From NCBI RefSeq assembly GCF_900103815.1, contig NZ_FNHZ01000001.1:186001-250000 (forward strand): a DNA stretch of 64,000 nt, in the 5' to 3' direction. This DNA is from Lachnospira pectinoschiza. Lineage in GTDB: Bacteria; Bacillota; Clostridia; Lachnospirales; Lachnospiraceae. Positions 9,383-18,640 of the stretch are shown in pieces. Below the pieces are notes generated by a model that saw only the letters and a program-made list of their open reading frames with translations, was not told the origin of the DNA and did not search any database. How positions within the stretch are numbered: the first letter of the stretch is position 1; each line of letters opens with the position of its first letter. The translations under genes were made by a program, and so were the position numbers.

Positions 9383-9544
9383 TGAGGGAGTAGTAAGCGA
9401 CTTCGTCGTAATAAGTCAACATACTGGTGTCAAAACCTGGCTTATTTTAAATTGCGAGACTCATGTAGAGCGTATGGCTGTACATGGGCGAAGTTTATCT
9501 AATTTGAACTTATCCGGATGCAGCATATGCATCCGGCTTTTTTT
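9383..9544 (+). ncRNA. yybP-ykoY manganese riboswitch
   Basis: The leader carries the conserved parts of the yybP-ykoY aptamer: GAGGGAGTAGT at 9384-9394, GTCAACATACT at 9415-9425 and GCGAGACTC at 9454-9462, with hairpin-forming sequence between. It ends in a perfect terminator hairpin at 9514-9544, the likely expression platform. It sits upstream of a MntP-family manganese exporter, the best-known target of this riboswitch class. Known members bind Mn2+ and switch the downstream gene on, so manganese should release termination here. The boundaries are approximate. Confidence 0.9.
9514..9544 (+). terminator. Intrinsic terminator in the riboswitch expression platform
   Basis: CCGGATGCA and TGCATCCGG form a perfect 9-bp stem followed by C and a T run. 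It lies between the aptamer and mntP, so it terminates before the gene unless the aptamer prevents it. Confidence 0.85.
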
Positions 9545-9633
9545 ATGGGTGAAATGTATCAAATCCAGGCAGAGGATTGCAAACATCACATATAAGCCAG
9601 GGTTTTAGCTAGTTATATCAATCGGAGGACTTT

Positions 9634-10236
9634 ATGTTAAATTTGTTAGTTGATAGTGCCATGTTAGGGGTTGGCCTTGCCATGGACGCCTTTTCCGTAT
9701 CTATTGTAAACGGACTTAATGAACCAAATATGAGAAGAAGAAAGAGTGTTGCTATTGCAGGAACTTTCGCCTTCTTTCAGTTTATAATGCCTTTAATAGG
9801 CTGGACCTGTGTTCATACAATTTCTGAGCTTTTTAAGGATTTTCAAAAATGTATTCCTTGGATTGCCTTGATTTTACTTCTCTACATTGGTGGAAAGATG
9901 TTAATTGAGGGTATTAAGGATATGCTTTGTGTTACAGATTGTAGTGAACATGATAAGAAGATGCAGGAAATAGTCTGTCTTGGGAGAATGGCCCTTTTTG
10001 TACAGGGAATTGCCACATCTATTGATGCATTATCAGTAGGATTTACAATTTCAGGCTACGGCTTTTTTGAAGCGCTATTCTCGTCATTAATTATTGCTAT
10101 TGTTACATTTTTCATATGCATCTTTGGACTTATATCAGGTAAGAAGTTTGGTGAGAAGCTCTCCGATAAGGCTACAATTGTAGGTGGACTTATATTGATT
10201 TTTATTGGTTTAAAGGTATTTATTGGTGGATTTTAA
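9634..10236 (+). CDS. mntP: Manganese exporter MntP
   Basis: This 200-aa inner-membrane protein is a MntP (YebN, former DUF204) manganese efflux pump. Six hydrophobic segments are visible. The two homologous halves each carry the acidic membrane motif of the family: GLAMDAFSVSIVNG near residues 14-27 and GIATSIDALSVGFTISGYGF near 122-141. Length is close to the family norm (about 190 aa). A GGAGG site precedes the ATG. The riboswitch leader upstream gives it a clear metal-responsive control and strengthens the manganese assignment. Confidence 0.95.
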   Translation: MLNLLVDSAMLGVGLAMDAFSVSIVNGLNEPNMRRRKSVAIAGTFAFFQFIMPLIGWTCVHTISELFKDFQKCIPWIALILLLYIGGKMLIEGIKDMLCVTDCSEHDKKMQEIVCLGRMALFVQGIATSIDALSVGFTISGYGFFEALFSSLIIAIVTFFICIFGLISGKKFGEKLSDKATIVGGLILIFIGLKVFIGGF

Positions 10237-10238
10237 GA

Positions 10239-10292
10239 AGTGCCACTGCGTTCATGAGGAAGTAGCGAAGCGGATTCCGAATGTCCGCTTTA
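10239..10292 (+). repeat. Dispersed hairpin repeat A, copy 1
   Basis: This stretch just after the mntP stop matches 52139-52190 almost base for base. Shared parts include GTGCCACTGCGTTCATGAGG and the perfect arms AAGCGGA and TCCGCTT around a 9-nt loop. In this copy the left arm of the first hairpin is missing, so the second hairpin is the intact structure. It has no T run and is not a simple terminator. Confidence 0.8.
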
Positions 10293-10371
10293 CTCGGGCA
10301 TAATTATGTTATACAATAAAAGCGTCTATAGGTGAGGATTACTAGAATGTGAAATTCTTTAGGGAGCTTTA

Positions 10372-12621
10372 ATGCAAATGAAAATTTTTATGAAAAAAAG
10401 ATGGATGAGCCTCGTTTTAATCTACTCTTTATTGATTGGGACTATAATAGGAGTATTTTTAAGCGAGAAAGTAAGGGCTGACAACTCAAAAGTTGTATAT
10501 GTTGGCTATTATGAGAACGAAATCTTCCAGGAAGGGGCCAGAGATGGCGCTGTAAAAAGTGGTTACGCCTACGAGTATTATCGTAAGCTTTCCGAATATA
10601 CCGGATGGAAGTATGAGTATGTCTATGGTACATACAACGAACTTTATGAACAATTATTGGATGGAGAGATTGATTTACTTGCAGGTCTTGCAAAGACACC
10701 TGAAAGAGAAGAACTGATTTCTTATCCTACTATGCCTATGGGAACCGAAATTTACCATCTTATTAAACACACATATGATACAGATATAACTAACGATCCA
10801 ACTTCATTTTCTAATAAAAAAATTGGAATTCTAAATAGTGCAATAATTGATGTCTTTTATAATTATATTCTAGAATATGATGTGGATTGTAATGTAGTTA
10901 AATATGATGATTACGAGTCTTTATTGCATGATTTCGATGACGGAGAAATAGATATCGCTGCTGTTGAAGGTAGCGGAACATATAGTCGTACTAATTCAGA
11001 GGTTATAGGAACTTTTGGTTCTTCTGACTATTATTTATGTGTTAGTAAGGATAGACCTGATTTATTAGAGGAACTTGATAATGCACAGACTTCAATTACT
11101 AATCAAGAACCAAACTTTATTAGTAATTTAAAGTACAAGTATTATCAAGGTAGTGTAACTAGTTTATCATTTTCAAATTATGAGAAGGATTGGCTTGAGA
11201 ATAATGACAAGTTAGTTGTGGGTTATCTTGAGAACTTATTACCTCTTAGTGACACGGATTCTGATGGAAATGTTACGGGTATTATAAAGGATATTGTCCC
11301 GCAGATGTTAAGTAACTTATCTATTTATGATCTAGATGTTAGTTATGTTGGATACGTATCTTATGAAGATATGATGCAGGATATTAGTGATGAAAAAATA
11401 GATATAGCTTTTCCAGTTAATGGCAGTCTTTTTTATTCAGAAATAAATGAAATATATCCTTCAAATTCTATTTTATCAGTTTCTAACGAATTGGTATTTA
11501 AGAAGGACAAGGATGCTAGTAAAGTACACACACTAGCTGTTAATAGAAATAATGGCATGCAGTATTACTATACTAAAAGTTCTTATCCAGAAGCAGAAAT
11601 TGTTTACTATCCGGATATAGATGCATGCTTAAAAGCTGTAAAAGAGGGTCAGGTAGATGCTACTATTTTAAGTAGCTTAAGAGCCTATGATATTTTAAAG
11701 AATAGCAAATATCACTCTTTATCAGCAATTCCACTTAGCCTTAGAGAAGATATTTGCTTTGGCATAAAGATTGGCAACGAGGGCTTGTTAAAGTTAGTAA
11801 ATCGTGGTGTTGCCCTCTTTAATCCAGATTATACAAGCAGTTTAACACCGCATTATACAGATGAACTTTATACTTACACTTTTTTTGATTTAATAAGGGA
11901 TCACTTTGCTATATTTGTTGGCTTATCAATTGCAATTTTTGTGATTATAACTACAAGCATTATTATTTCCATGAGGTCTAAGGTTGAAAAGGCTAAAAAG
12001 CAGAGAATTGCAATTCAAAAGGTCTTTAATCAAATGATTCGCGCCTTTGCTAAAATCATTGATAAGAAGGATGAGTACACTAGTGGACACTCCTTTAGAG
12101 TGGCTACCTATTCAAGAAGCTTAGCCCTAAAGATTGGCTATAGCCCTGAAAGAGCAGAGAAGGTCTACAATGTGGCACTTCTTCACGATATTGGTAAGAT
12201 TTTAATACCGAATGACATTTTACATAAGAAAGATGAGCTTAGTGAAAATGAATACAATCAGGTCAAGAAGCACCCTGAATATGGAAATGAAATTCTACAG
12301 GAAATCGACTTGATCCCAGAGATTTCCTATGGTGCCGGTTATCATCATGAACGCTTTGATGGTAAGGGATACCCAGAAGGTTTAAAGGGTGATGAAATTC
12401 CAGAGATTGCTCAGATTATTTCTGTTGCCGATGCCTTTGATGCCATGTATTCCACAAGACCATATAGAAAGAAGATGGACTTAGAGGAGTGCTTAAATGA
12501 AATCCAGGAAGGAGCTGGAAGTCAGTTTAATCCTGATTTTGCGAAAGCTTTCATTGAACTTGTAAAAGAGGGCAAGCTTAAAAAGGTAGAGGAAGAAAAC
12601 AATGACATATTGTGGTGGTAA
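10372..12621 (+). CDS. HD-GYP c-di-GMP phosphodiesterase with tandem extracellular solute-binding domains
   Basis: This 749-aa protein has a signal-anchor (residues 8-35), two family-3 solute-binding-like domains outside the membrane (about 38-260 and 270-500), one transmembrane helix (about 512-535) and a cytoplasmic HD-GYP domain. The domain is intact: HD at 605-606 in LLHDIGKILIP, and HHERFDGKGYP starting at 658, the GYP signature. It should hydrolyse cyclic di-GMP in response to a ligand captured outside, probably an amino acid or small polar solute judging by the sensor family. No GGDEF domain is fused. It appears to be a single gene, and the convergent regulator abuts it directly. Confidence 0.93.
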   Translation: MQMKIFMKKRWMSLVLIYSLLIGTIIGVFLSEKVRADNSKVVYVGYYENEIFQEGARDGAVKSGYAYEYYRKLSEYTGWKYEYVYGTYNELYEQLLDGEIDLLAGLAKTPEREELISYPTMPMGTEIYHLIKHTYDTDITNDPTSFSNKKIGILNSAIIDVFYNYILEYDVDCNVVKYDDYESLLHDFDDGEIDIAAVEGSGTYSRTNSEVIGTFGSSDYYLCVSKDRPDLLEELDNAQTSITNQEPNFISNLKYKYYQGSVTSLSFSNYEKDWLENNDKLVVGYLENLLPLSDTDSDGNVTGIIKDIVPQMLSNLSIYDLDVSYVGYVSYEDMMQDISDEKIDIAFPVNGSLFYSEINEIYPSNSILSVSNELVFKKDKDASKVHTLAVNRNNGMQYYYTKSSYPEAEIVYYPDIDACLKAVKEGQVDATILSSLRAYDILKNSKYHSLSAIPLSLREDICFGIKIGNEGLLKLVNRGVALFNPDYTSSLTPHYTDELYTYTFFDLIRDHFAIFVGLSIAIFVIITTSIIISMRSKVEKAKKQRIAIQKVFNQMIRAFAKIIDKKDEYTSGHSFRVATYSRSLALKIGYSPERAEKVYNVALLHDIGKILIPNDILHKKDELSENEYNQVKKHPEYGNEILQEIDLIPEISYGAGYHHERFDGKGYPEGLKGDEIPEIAQIISVADAFDAMYSTRPYRKKMDLEECLNEIQEGAGSQFNPDFAKAFIELVKEGKLKKVEEENNDILWW

Positions 12622-13833
12622 TTATATTAACTTTTTAGTGGTGGAATTGTGAGCTTTTCTATATTGGCTAGGAGTCATTTCCTTTTCTCTTTTAAAGAGC
12701 TTAACAAAATAATTGCTATCCACTATACCTATATCTTCGCTGATTTCTTGAATTGAATTAGTTGTAGTTTCAAGGAGCTGGCAGGCTTTCTGAATTCTTA
12801 ATTTTCTAAGATATTTAGTTGGGCTTGTGCCAAGCTCCTTTTTAAATAGCTTTAAAAGATAACTCTTTGAAATGGACATTTCATCAGCTAGTAGATCAAG
12901 ATAAAAGTCCTCATAATAATGGTCTTCAAGGTATTTAAGGCAGTTGTTAATAATAGAGCTATAATTATTTTTATGAAGCTTTTGAATTGCATCACAAAAC
13001 TCTATAACCATTTCCTTTTTATATTCAAGTATCTTATCAATATTCTTTTCTGAAAATGTTCTTCTAGTATTTTTTGAAGAAATTTGATCGATAATATAAG
13101 CAGATAAGCCTGCTTTCTGGCTTGCAAGTCTTAGAGTGGTTCTAGTTATGGCATTACCGATACGTTCATTTTCAAGAGTGGAACCTATCTTTTTTACGTA
13201 ACTTACATCCTTTTGCATTTTACCTAAGTATTTAAGGGCTGAAGCAGAGTCACCCCTTATAATAGAGTCCATAAAGAGATTTTCATTTTCATATCTAATT
13301 TGAAGTAAATCTACATAGTTATCCCTGCTGCTTTCGTAGTTGTCATAATTAGCATTATTATAAGAAAAGTTGGGTCTCTTAACCTTACGTGTAGCCTTGT
13401 CAGCTTCAATCTGTTTTAAAAATGAGTTCACAATATGTATGGCTAAATCTTCATTGATGGTTGGAAAAAGATTTCTATAACGCAAATAGTCAGATATAGA
13501 TAAATCATCAATATTATTCTCTCTAAAAATCTGGTTAGCATCTTCTCTAGTATGAAGAAGTGGTGTAAATGGTCCTAAAATATAGAGCTCCTCATCAATT
13601 AAAAACACAATAATGGATATGTTAAAAATATCAGCAAGTAAATAAATGTAGTCCTTGCTCATGTTATTCTTCATAGTTAGAATTGCGTCTGAATTAAATA
13701 TTAGCTGAATTCTATGAATAGTGTTGTGTTTACTAAATTCCATAGCGTCTTCTGAATTTTCTATTTTGTAAAAGTTAATGTTGTATAAGCTTTTAATAAG
13801 TTCAATGTTGCTTTTTAAAATGTTATTTTTCAT
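12622..13833 (-). CDS. AraC family transcriptional regulator
   Basis: This 403-aa protein is the only recognised minus-strand gene in the window. The C-terminal 100 residues are an AraC/XylS DNA-binding domain with two helix-turn-helix units: LLADEMSISKSYLLKLFKKELG and IQEISEDIGIVDSNYFVKLFKREKEMTPSQYRK. The long N-terminal part does not resemble a cupin and looks like the sensor region of the large Firmicute AraC proteins. It is transcribed divergently from the symporter and GH2 gene at 13978-17704, separated by 144 bp, so it most likely controls that pair in response to the imported sugar. It ends directly against the HD-GYP gene. Confidence 0.9.
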   Translation of the reverse strand: MKNNILKSNIELIKSLYNINFYKIENSEDAMEFSKHNTIHRIQLIFNSDAILTMKNNMSKDYIYLLADIFNISIIVFLIDEELYILGPFTPLLHTREDANQIFRENNIDDLSISDYLRYRNLFPTINEDLAIHIVNSFLKQIEADKATRKVKRPNFSYNNANYDNYESSRDNYVDLLQIRYENENLFMDSIIRGDSASALKYLGKMQKDVSYVKKIGSTLENERIGNAITRTTLRLASQKAGLSAYIIDQISSKNTRRTFSEKNIDKILEYKKEMVIEFCDAIQKLHKNNYSSIINNCLKYLEDHYYEDFYLDLLADEMSISKSYLLKLFKKELGTSPTKYLRKLRIQKACQLLETTTNSIQEISEDIGIVDSNYFVKLFKREKEMTPSQYRKAHNSTTKKLI

Positions 13834-13977
13834 AAAATTATACGTATCCTTTTTGAATTCGTTTAAGATTTATCAATTCGAGTAATATTTTACTATATAA
13901 GATAAGATAATTCTATTATTATTTTTGCTTAAGTGATAATTTATTTTACGTAATAAAGATTCTATTGGAGGTTTTTT

Positions 13978-15495
13978 ATGGACGCAAAAAGAGAGGCAAG
14001 AATAAAAAGATACATGAAAGAGGGCGGAATACATTACGCGCCATTATGGAGAATTATTGGTTTTTCAGGTGCTAATATGGCCGGTAATCTTTTTATGGGT
14101 TTGACAATGATTATGTCGTTTTATCTTAATGGATATGTTGGAATGGCAGTAATTATTGCATCTAGTTTTTCAACAATAACAAGACTTTGGGATGGTATAA
14201 CTGATCCAATTGTTGGCTTCTTTGTTGATAAGTTTAGTGGAAATGATCACATAGGTAAAACAAGACTATGTTTGATTGCAGGTGGTAGTTTACTTTTAAT
14301 TAACAGTTACCTTATGTTTAATGTAACTGATAGATTACCGGAAGGAATTATAAGACCTATATTTTTCATTTTCTTTACAGCAATTTATTATATAGGCTAT
14401 ACATTTTTAAATATCTCAAATCACGTAGGTTATGTTTGTCTTACAAATGACCCTGCACAGAGAAACATTTTATCAATCACAGGTACAATCTTCGTTAGAG
14501 TTATGAGAGCGGTTATGCAGATGGTAACAGCTTCTCTTGCTATTAAGTATGGTTCAATCCGTAGTGCTGCATTCTTCCATGAATATTGGGGCATTGTAGC
14601 AATCTTAGCGGTAATTGGTATTGTTATTTCTTATATTTGTGTTTTACCTAAGGATATTCCTGAGTTTTCTACAATTAAGAAAAACAAGGAAGATAGCGTT
14701 AAGTTTAGAGAGTATTTTGACATTTTAAAGCACAATAAACCACTTCAGATGATGATTGTAGCAAGAGCTACTGATCAGTTTTCAAATACATGTAAGACAA
14801 GTGCTATTACATTAGTTTTATATGGAATTGTTGTTGGTAACTACAATTTATCAGGTGGTTGGACACTTTATACAACTATTGTAGGTCTTGTAATGATGAC
14901 CTTAGGTATTGGCGCAATTGGTACAAAGCTTGGTTTAAAGAAGGCTATGCAGGTGGGCTCTTGGGGTGTTGTTATCCTTGACACTGTTGCTATTTTAATT
15001 TGGATTTTTATGGATCCAAAAACATTATCTCTACCAGGTTATCTAAATGGCTACGGTCAGGAATTTAGCGGCTTTACAATCTTTACAGTTTGTCTATTTA
15101 TAGTGACTGTTATTGGTGGTGGATTCCAGATGATTATTAGCTCAATTATTAATCCAATGATTGCTGATGTTAACGATTACGAAGCAGTTCGTTCAGGAAA
15201 GTACAAGGCTGGTATGATTGCAACAGTATTCTCATTTATGGATAAGTTATTATCTTCTTTTGGCCCTACATTTGTAGGTATTGGTTTTGCAATTATTGGC
15301 TTTAAGGATGTATTCCCTGATTTAAATACACCATATAGCACAAAACTTTTAGTTATGGCTATTGTATTCTACTATGGTTTAGAGTTACTTGGTGCAGTAT
15401 TTAATATTATTGCCATGAAATATTATGATTTAACTCCTGAAAAGATGAAGGAAGTTAAGGAAAAAATCTACGAAATGAGGAAAGCTAATGAATAA
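13978..15495 (+). CDS. GPH family glycoside/hexuronide:cation symporter (MFS)
   Basis: This 505-aa membrane protein has about twelve hydrophobic segments and the features of the GPH family (LacS, MelB, GusB, XynB-like carriers). RLWDGITDPIVGFFVDKFSG near residues 68-87 corresponds to the conserved DxxxDP region of cation-coupled sugar uptake. There is no PTS IIA extension at the C-terminus. The ATG has a TTGGAGG site. It overlaps the following GH2 gene by 8 bp, so the imported substrate is probably a glycoside cleaved by that enzyme. A glucuronide is as plausible as a galactoside. Confidence 0.9.
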   Translation: MDAKREARIKRYMKEGGIHYAPLWRIIGFSGANMAGNLFMGLTMIMSFYLNGYVGMAVIIASSFSTITRLWDGITDPIVGFFVDKFSGNDHIGKTRLCLIAGGSLLLINSYLMFNVTDRLPEGIIRPIFFIFFTAIYYIGYTFLNISNHVGYVCLTNDPAQRNILSITGTIFVRVMRAVMQMVTASLAIKYGSIRSAAFFHEYWGIVAILAVIGIVISYICVLPKDIPEFSTIKKNKEDSVKFREYFDILKHNKPLQMMIVARATDQFSNTCKTSAITLVLYGIVVGNYNLSGGWTLYTTIVGLVMMTLGIGAIGTKLGLKKAMQVGSWGVVILDTVAILIWIFMDPKTLSLPGYLNGYGQEFSGFTIFTVCLFIVTVIGGGFQMIISSIINPMIADVNDYEAVRSGKYKAGMIATVFSFMDKLLSSFGPTFVGIGFAIIGFKDVFPDLNTPYSTKLLVMAIVFYYGLELLGAVFNIIAMKYYDLTPEKMKEVKEKIYEMRKANE

Positions 15496-17704
15496 AATTT
15501 CTTTTAATGAAGGATGGCTTTTTGAGAAGTTAGAAGATAAGCCCCTAGAATTAATAGATGGTAATGAAATTGTTAGTTTTAAAGAAAATGTAAATCTGCC
15601 ACACACATTTTATAAAAAGGATGAGTATTATAGAGGGTTAGCAAGATATTCAAAAAAGTTGATGGTAGATTCTAAATGGAGACACTTATTTTTAGATATT
15701 CTAGCTGCGGATCAACATGCCCTAGTGTTTGCTGATGATGTAAAAATCATGGAGCATAAGGGCGGATATAGCAGATTTAGATGCGAGATTCCAGCTAGTT
15801 TATATAAAGATAAAAAGGAAGTTGACTTAAAAATCTATGTAACTAATAAATTGGATAGTGAGATTTCACCACTTACTGGAGATTTTACTGTATTTGGAGG
15901 TTTAAATCGCGGTGTTAACATCCTTTATACAGAAAATGAGTCTTACTTTGATCCAACTTACTATGGTACAGATGGAGTTATAGTTAGGACTTCTACAGAT
16001 GGTAAATCAGGACAGGTAGATTTAGAAATTCACGCTAAAACTGAAATTGGAGATACATTTTTAGCAGAATTAAAAGATTCCAGCGGTGAAAACGTTGCAA
16101 TAGCTTTTAGTAATAATGAGACATCCTTATCTTTAAAGATAGATAATCCTAAGCTTTGGAATGCTAAAGGAGAGGCTAATCTTTATACAGTTGAAACATC
16201 AATTTTAAGAGCTGATAAGGAAATAGATAAATTAGTTATAAGAACTGGTTTTAGAAAAATTGGCATTGATGCTAATAAAGGTCTATTTCTTAACGATAAA
16301 GCCTTTAGAATTAAGGGCGTTTCAAAGCATCAGGATGTAGGGGACAAATACAGTGCCGTTAGTGATGATGATATAAAAAGAGATTTTGACTTGATAGACG
16401 AAATAGGTGCAAATTCTATTCGATTATCCCATTATCAGCATAGCAGCTATACATATGATTGTGCAGATGAGAGAGGTTATCTAGTCTGGGCAGAGATTCC
16501 AATGCTTAAGATGACAGATAATAAGAATCTTCTTGACAATGCCAAAGAGCAATTAAAAGAGTTAATTTTACAAAATATTCATCATCCATCTATATATTGT
16601 TGGGGCATTCAAAATGAAATAGGAATGTTTAATGACAAAGACTTCATGTATGAGGATTTGTTAAAAAGCCGAAAACTGGTAAAGGACTTGGATAGTTCAA
16701 GACTTGTTACCGCAGCTAATCTCTATACAGTTAAATTTAAGAGTAAACTTAACCAAACAACAGATATGATTGGCTATAATGTTTATTTTGGCTGGTATTA
16801 TGGTAAAATGCATGATTACGATAGATTTCTTGACAAGTTTCATGCTGAATGTCCCCAGTTACCAATAGGAGTTAGTGAGTATGGTGTGGATGCAAATGTA
16901 TCCCTTCATTCAAGCAATCCTGTGGTAAAAGATTATTCCGAAGAGTATCAGGCTTTGTATCATGAAAATGTTTATAGAATTTTTGAGACAAAGCCATACC
17001 TTTGGGGTAGCTATGTTTGGAATATGTTTGATTTCTCAAGTGCTATTAGAAAAGAAGCAGGCCTTGAAAAAATCAATGCGAAGGGACTTGTAAGCTTTAA
17101 TAGAGATATAAAGAAAGACGCTTTTTATTATTATAAGGCTAAGTGGAGTGAGGAGAAATTTTTACACATTTGCCAGAAGAGATTTGAGAAAAGAGCGGAG
17201 GAATATATTGATATTAAGGTTTATACAAACCTTGATAGTGCCTATCTTATCTTAAATGATAAGGAGATTTCTAGTGCCAATAATAATGGTAATGGAACAA
17301 TCATTTTTGAAAAAATCAGACTTGAGAATAAAGAGAGTTTTATTAAGGTTGTATCAGGAAATTACGTAGATTCAGCTAAGTTTATTAAGGTTGAAAAGGA
17401 AGAAAAATCCTATAGACTTGAAGACAATGAGGCTGGAACTAGCGTTAAAAACTGGTTCATAGAGGACGACTTAATTAAAGAAGGCTACTATTCTATTAAG
17501 GATTGCGTGGGCGATTTAATAGATAATGGAGAGACGAAAGACATTTTAAATAACTATATTCCAGATATTCTAAATATGATTACTACAAATGAAGACTTCC
17601 CTAGGGGCCTTGCGCTTCAAAGTGTGATTAATAGGGCTAAGCCAAAGAATTTAGATATAAATAAATTTAATGGCGAATTAAATAGAATAAAAGCTGAATA
17701 TTAA
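15488..17704 (+). CDS. GH2 family glycosidase (beta-galactosidase or beta-glucuronidase)
   Basis: This 738-aa enzyme is an intracellular retaining glycosidase of family GH2 with no signal peptide. The order is sugar-binding domain, immunoglobulin-like domain and a TIM barrel from about residue 270. The acid/base glutamate is E377 in WGIQNEIG and the nucleophile is E464 in GVSEYGVD. A segment KINAKGLVSF gives N530-A531-K532, which fits the NxK motif used to flag beta-glucuronidases, but related beta-galactosidases carry similar sequence, so specificity is open. About 150 residues follow the barrel. It is translationally coupled to the GPH symporter and probably regulated by the divergent AraC protein. 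Confidence 0.88.
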   Translation: MNKISFNEGWLFEKLEDKPLELIDGNEIVSFKENVNLPHTFYKKDEYYRGLARYSKKLMVDSKWRHLFLDILAADQHALVFADDVKIMEHKGGYSRFRCEIPASLYKDKKEVDLKIYVTNKLDSEISPLTGDFTVFGGLNRGVNILYTENESYFDPTYYGTDGVIVRTSTDGKSGQVDLEIHAKTEIGDTFLAELKDSSGENVAIAFSNNETSLSLKIDNPKLWNAKGEANLYTVETSILRADKEIDKLVIRTGFRKIGIDANKGLFLNDKAFRIKGVSKHQDVGDKYSAVSDDDIKRDFDLIDEIGANSIRLSHYQHSSYTYDCADERGYLVWAEIPMLKMTDNKNLLDNAKEQLKELILQNIHHPSIYCWGIQNEIGMFNDKDFMYEDLLKSRKLVKDLDSSRLVTAANLYTVKFKSKLNQTTDMIGYNVYFGWYYGKMHDYDRFLDKFHAECPQLPIGVSEYGVDANVSLHSSNPVVKDYSEEYQALYHENVYRIFETKPYLWGSYVWNMFDFSSAIRKEAGLEKINAKGLVSFNRDIKKDAFYYYKAKWSEEKFLHICQKRFEKRAEEYIDIKVYTNLDSAYLILNDKEISSANNNGNGTIIFEKIRLENKESFIKVVSGNYVDSAKFIKVEKEEKSYRLEDNEAGTSVKNWFIEDDLIKEGYYSIKDCVGDLIDNGETKDILNNYIPDILNMITTNEDFPRGLALQSVINRAKPKNLDINKFNGELNRIKAEY

Positions 17705-17710
17705 ACTAAA

Positions 17711-17755
17711 GGTAGGGAAATGTGGCTTAGACCACATAATTCCCTGCCCTTTTTT
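17711..17755 (+). terminator. Terminator after the GH2 gene
   Basis: The arms around TGTGG/CCACA extend outward through GGTAGGGAA and TTCCCTGCC, then a T run follows. The hairpin straddles the left edge of the 650-bp duplicated segment. Confidence 0.8.
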
Positions 17756-18368
17756 GTTAGAATGGTCAAAAATAGGAAAGAGAGAAAAGATATGAGTACA
17801 TTTTTAGGACCTATACATTTTTGGCTATACAATAAAATTGGCAAGCAGGAAGAATTGACAAAGCTTATGGCAACTACAGCCGAGGCAAAGAATTGGATTG
17901 AAAATGCCAGCGCCTACACAAAGGAATTGCCTGCCCTTGAATCAGTTATTGATGAAAGTAACATTCATGGCTGGTTACAGGCAGCAATTGCTGATGCTGA
18001 AAGTAGATATGCTAGCTTAATTTCTAATATTGCAGATAATATTGATGATTTAAAGGAGATGGCCTATGAATTTGGTAAGGCTAATGCCATTTCATCAGAT
18101 TTAGAACTAGCAGGAATCTTTAAGGCCTTTGAGGATTTCTTTGTTAATGGCATGCCTTGTGATCACGTAAATATGGTTACTAGTGAAGAAGAGGATAGCC
18201 TTAGCTGGAAAATGAATCAGGATATTCATGAGCAGTATTGGAACGATATTGATGGAGCTTATTATTATCTTCTTCGTAAATCTATAATGGATGGAATGCT
18301 TGAAAATACAGGATTCATGGTAGAGATGGAGGATATCTATCACTACACAATTAAGAGAAAGTAAGATA
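17718..18368 (+). repeat. Direct repeat, left copy (about 650 bp)
   Basis: This segment is repeated nearly base for base, in the same orientation, at 23663-24312. It includes part of a terminator hairpin, the 5' leader and the whole 190-aa gene, and ends four bases after that gene's stop. The two copies bracket the adhesin/sortase genes. Recombination between them would delete or circularise the 5.3 kb between. Confidence 0.92.
17792..18364 (+). CDS. Uncharacterised 190-aa protein, left paralogue
   Basis: I do not recognise a named family. The protein starts MSTFLGPIHFWLYNKIGKQE and is helical and acidic, with a single Cys-Asp-His at GMPCDHVNM near residue 124 and no signal peptide or membrane segment. 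I start it at the ATG at 17792, preceded by AGGAAAGAGAG; a longer reading from 17720 runs through the terminator hairpin and is unlikely. It is about 96% identical to the protein at 23736-24308, with roughly seven substitutions (for example QAAIADAESR against QAEIADAENR). The CDH motif and WLYNKIG start suggest a conserved soluble protein, possibly metal-binding; that is speculative. Confidence 0.8.
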   Translation: MSTFLGPIHFWLYNKIGKQEELTKLMATTAEAKNWIENASAYTKELPALESVIDESNIHGWLQAAIADAESRYASLISNIADNIDDLKEMAYEFGKANAISSDLELAGIFKAFEDFFVNGMPCDHVNMVTSEEEDSLSWKMNQDIHEQYWNDIDGAYYYLLRKSIMDGMLENTGFMVEMEDIYHYTIKRK

Positions 18369-18415
18369 AGACTTATTTACTTTTGTAAAAAAGAGACATT
18401 TTTTAATAGTAATTT

Positions 18416-18448
18416 AGGACATAACAAATTTTGTTATGTCCTTTTTTT
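18416..18448 (+). terminator. Terminator after the left 190-aa gene
   Basis: AGGACATAACAAA pairs with TTTGTTATGTCCT and is followed by seven or more T. It is a near-perfect intrinsic terminator. Confidence 0.92.
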
Positions 18449-18560
18449 ATAGTCATAAGAAAAACTTAGTTTCTATAAAAATAGTAAAGTATATAAATAT
18501 CTAAATTAATACTCCGATATATTTCATATAAATACTTTTATCAGTTTACAAAAAATTAAC

Positions 18561-18589
18561 TTGTTGCTTGGATTTCATCATGTTATCAT
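18561..18589 (+). promoter_or_regulatory. Promoter of the adhesin/sortase operon
   Basis: TTGTTG (18561-18566) and TATCAT (18584-18589) are spaced by 17 bp with a TGT extended -10. The predicted start, near 18596, lies about 45 bp before the adhesin ATG. Confidence 0.55.
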
Positions 18590-18640
18590 ACTAAAGCTGA
18601 CAAAAAATGGGAAATATAAAAACTAAATAAGGAGTATACA

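Noticed and set aside
17720-17791. N-terminal extension of the left 190-aa protein
   Set aside because: The extra 24 codons run through a terminator hairpin, and the right copy cannot carry the same extension because of a one-base indel.
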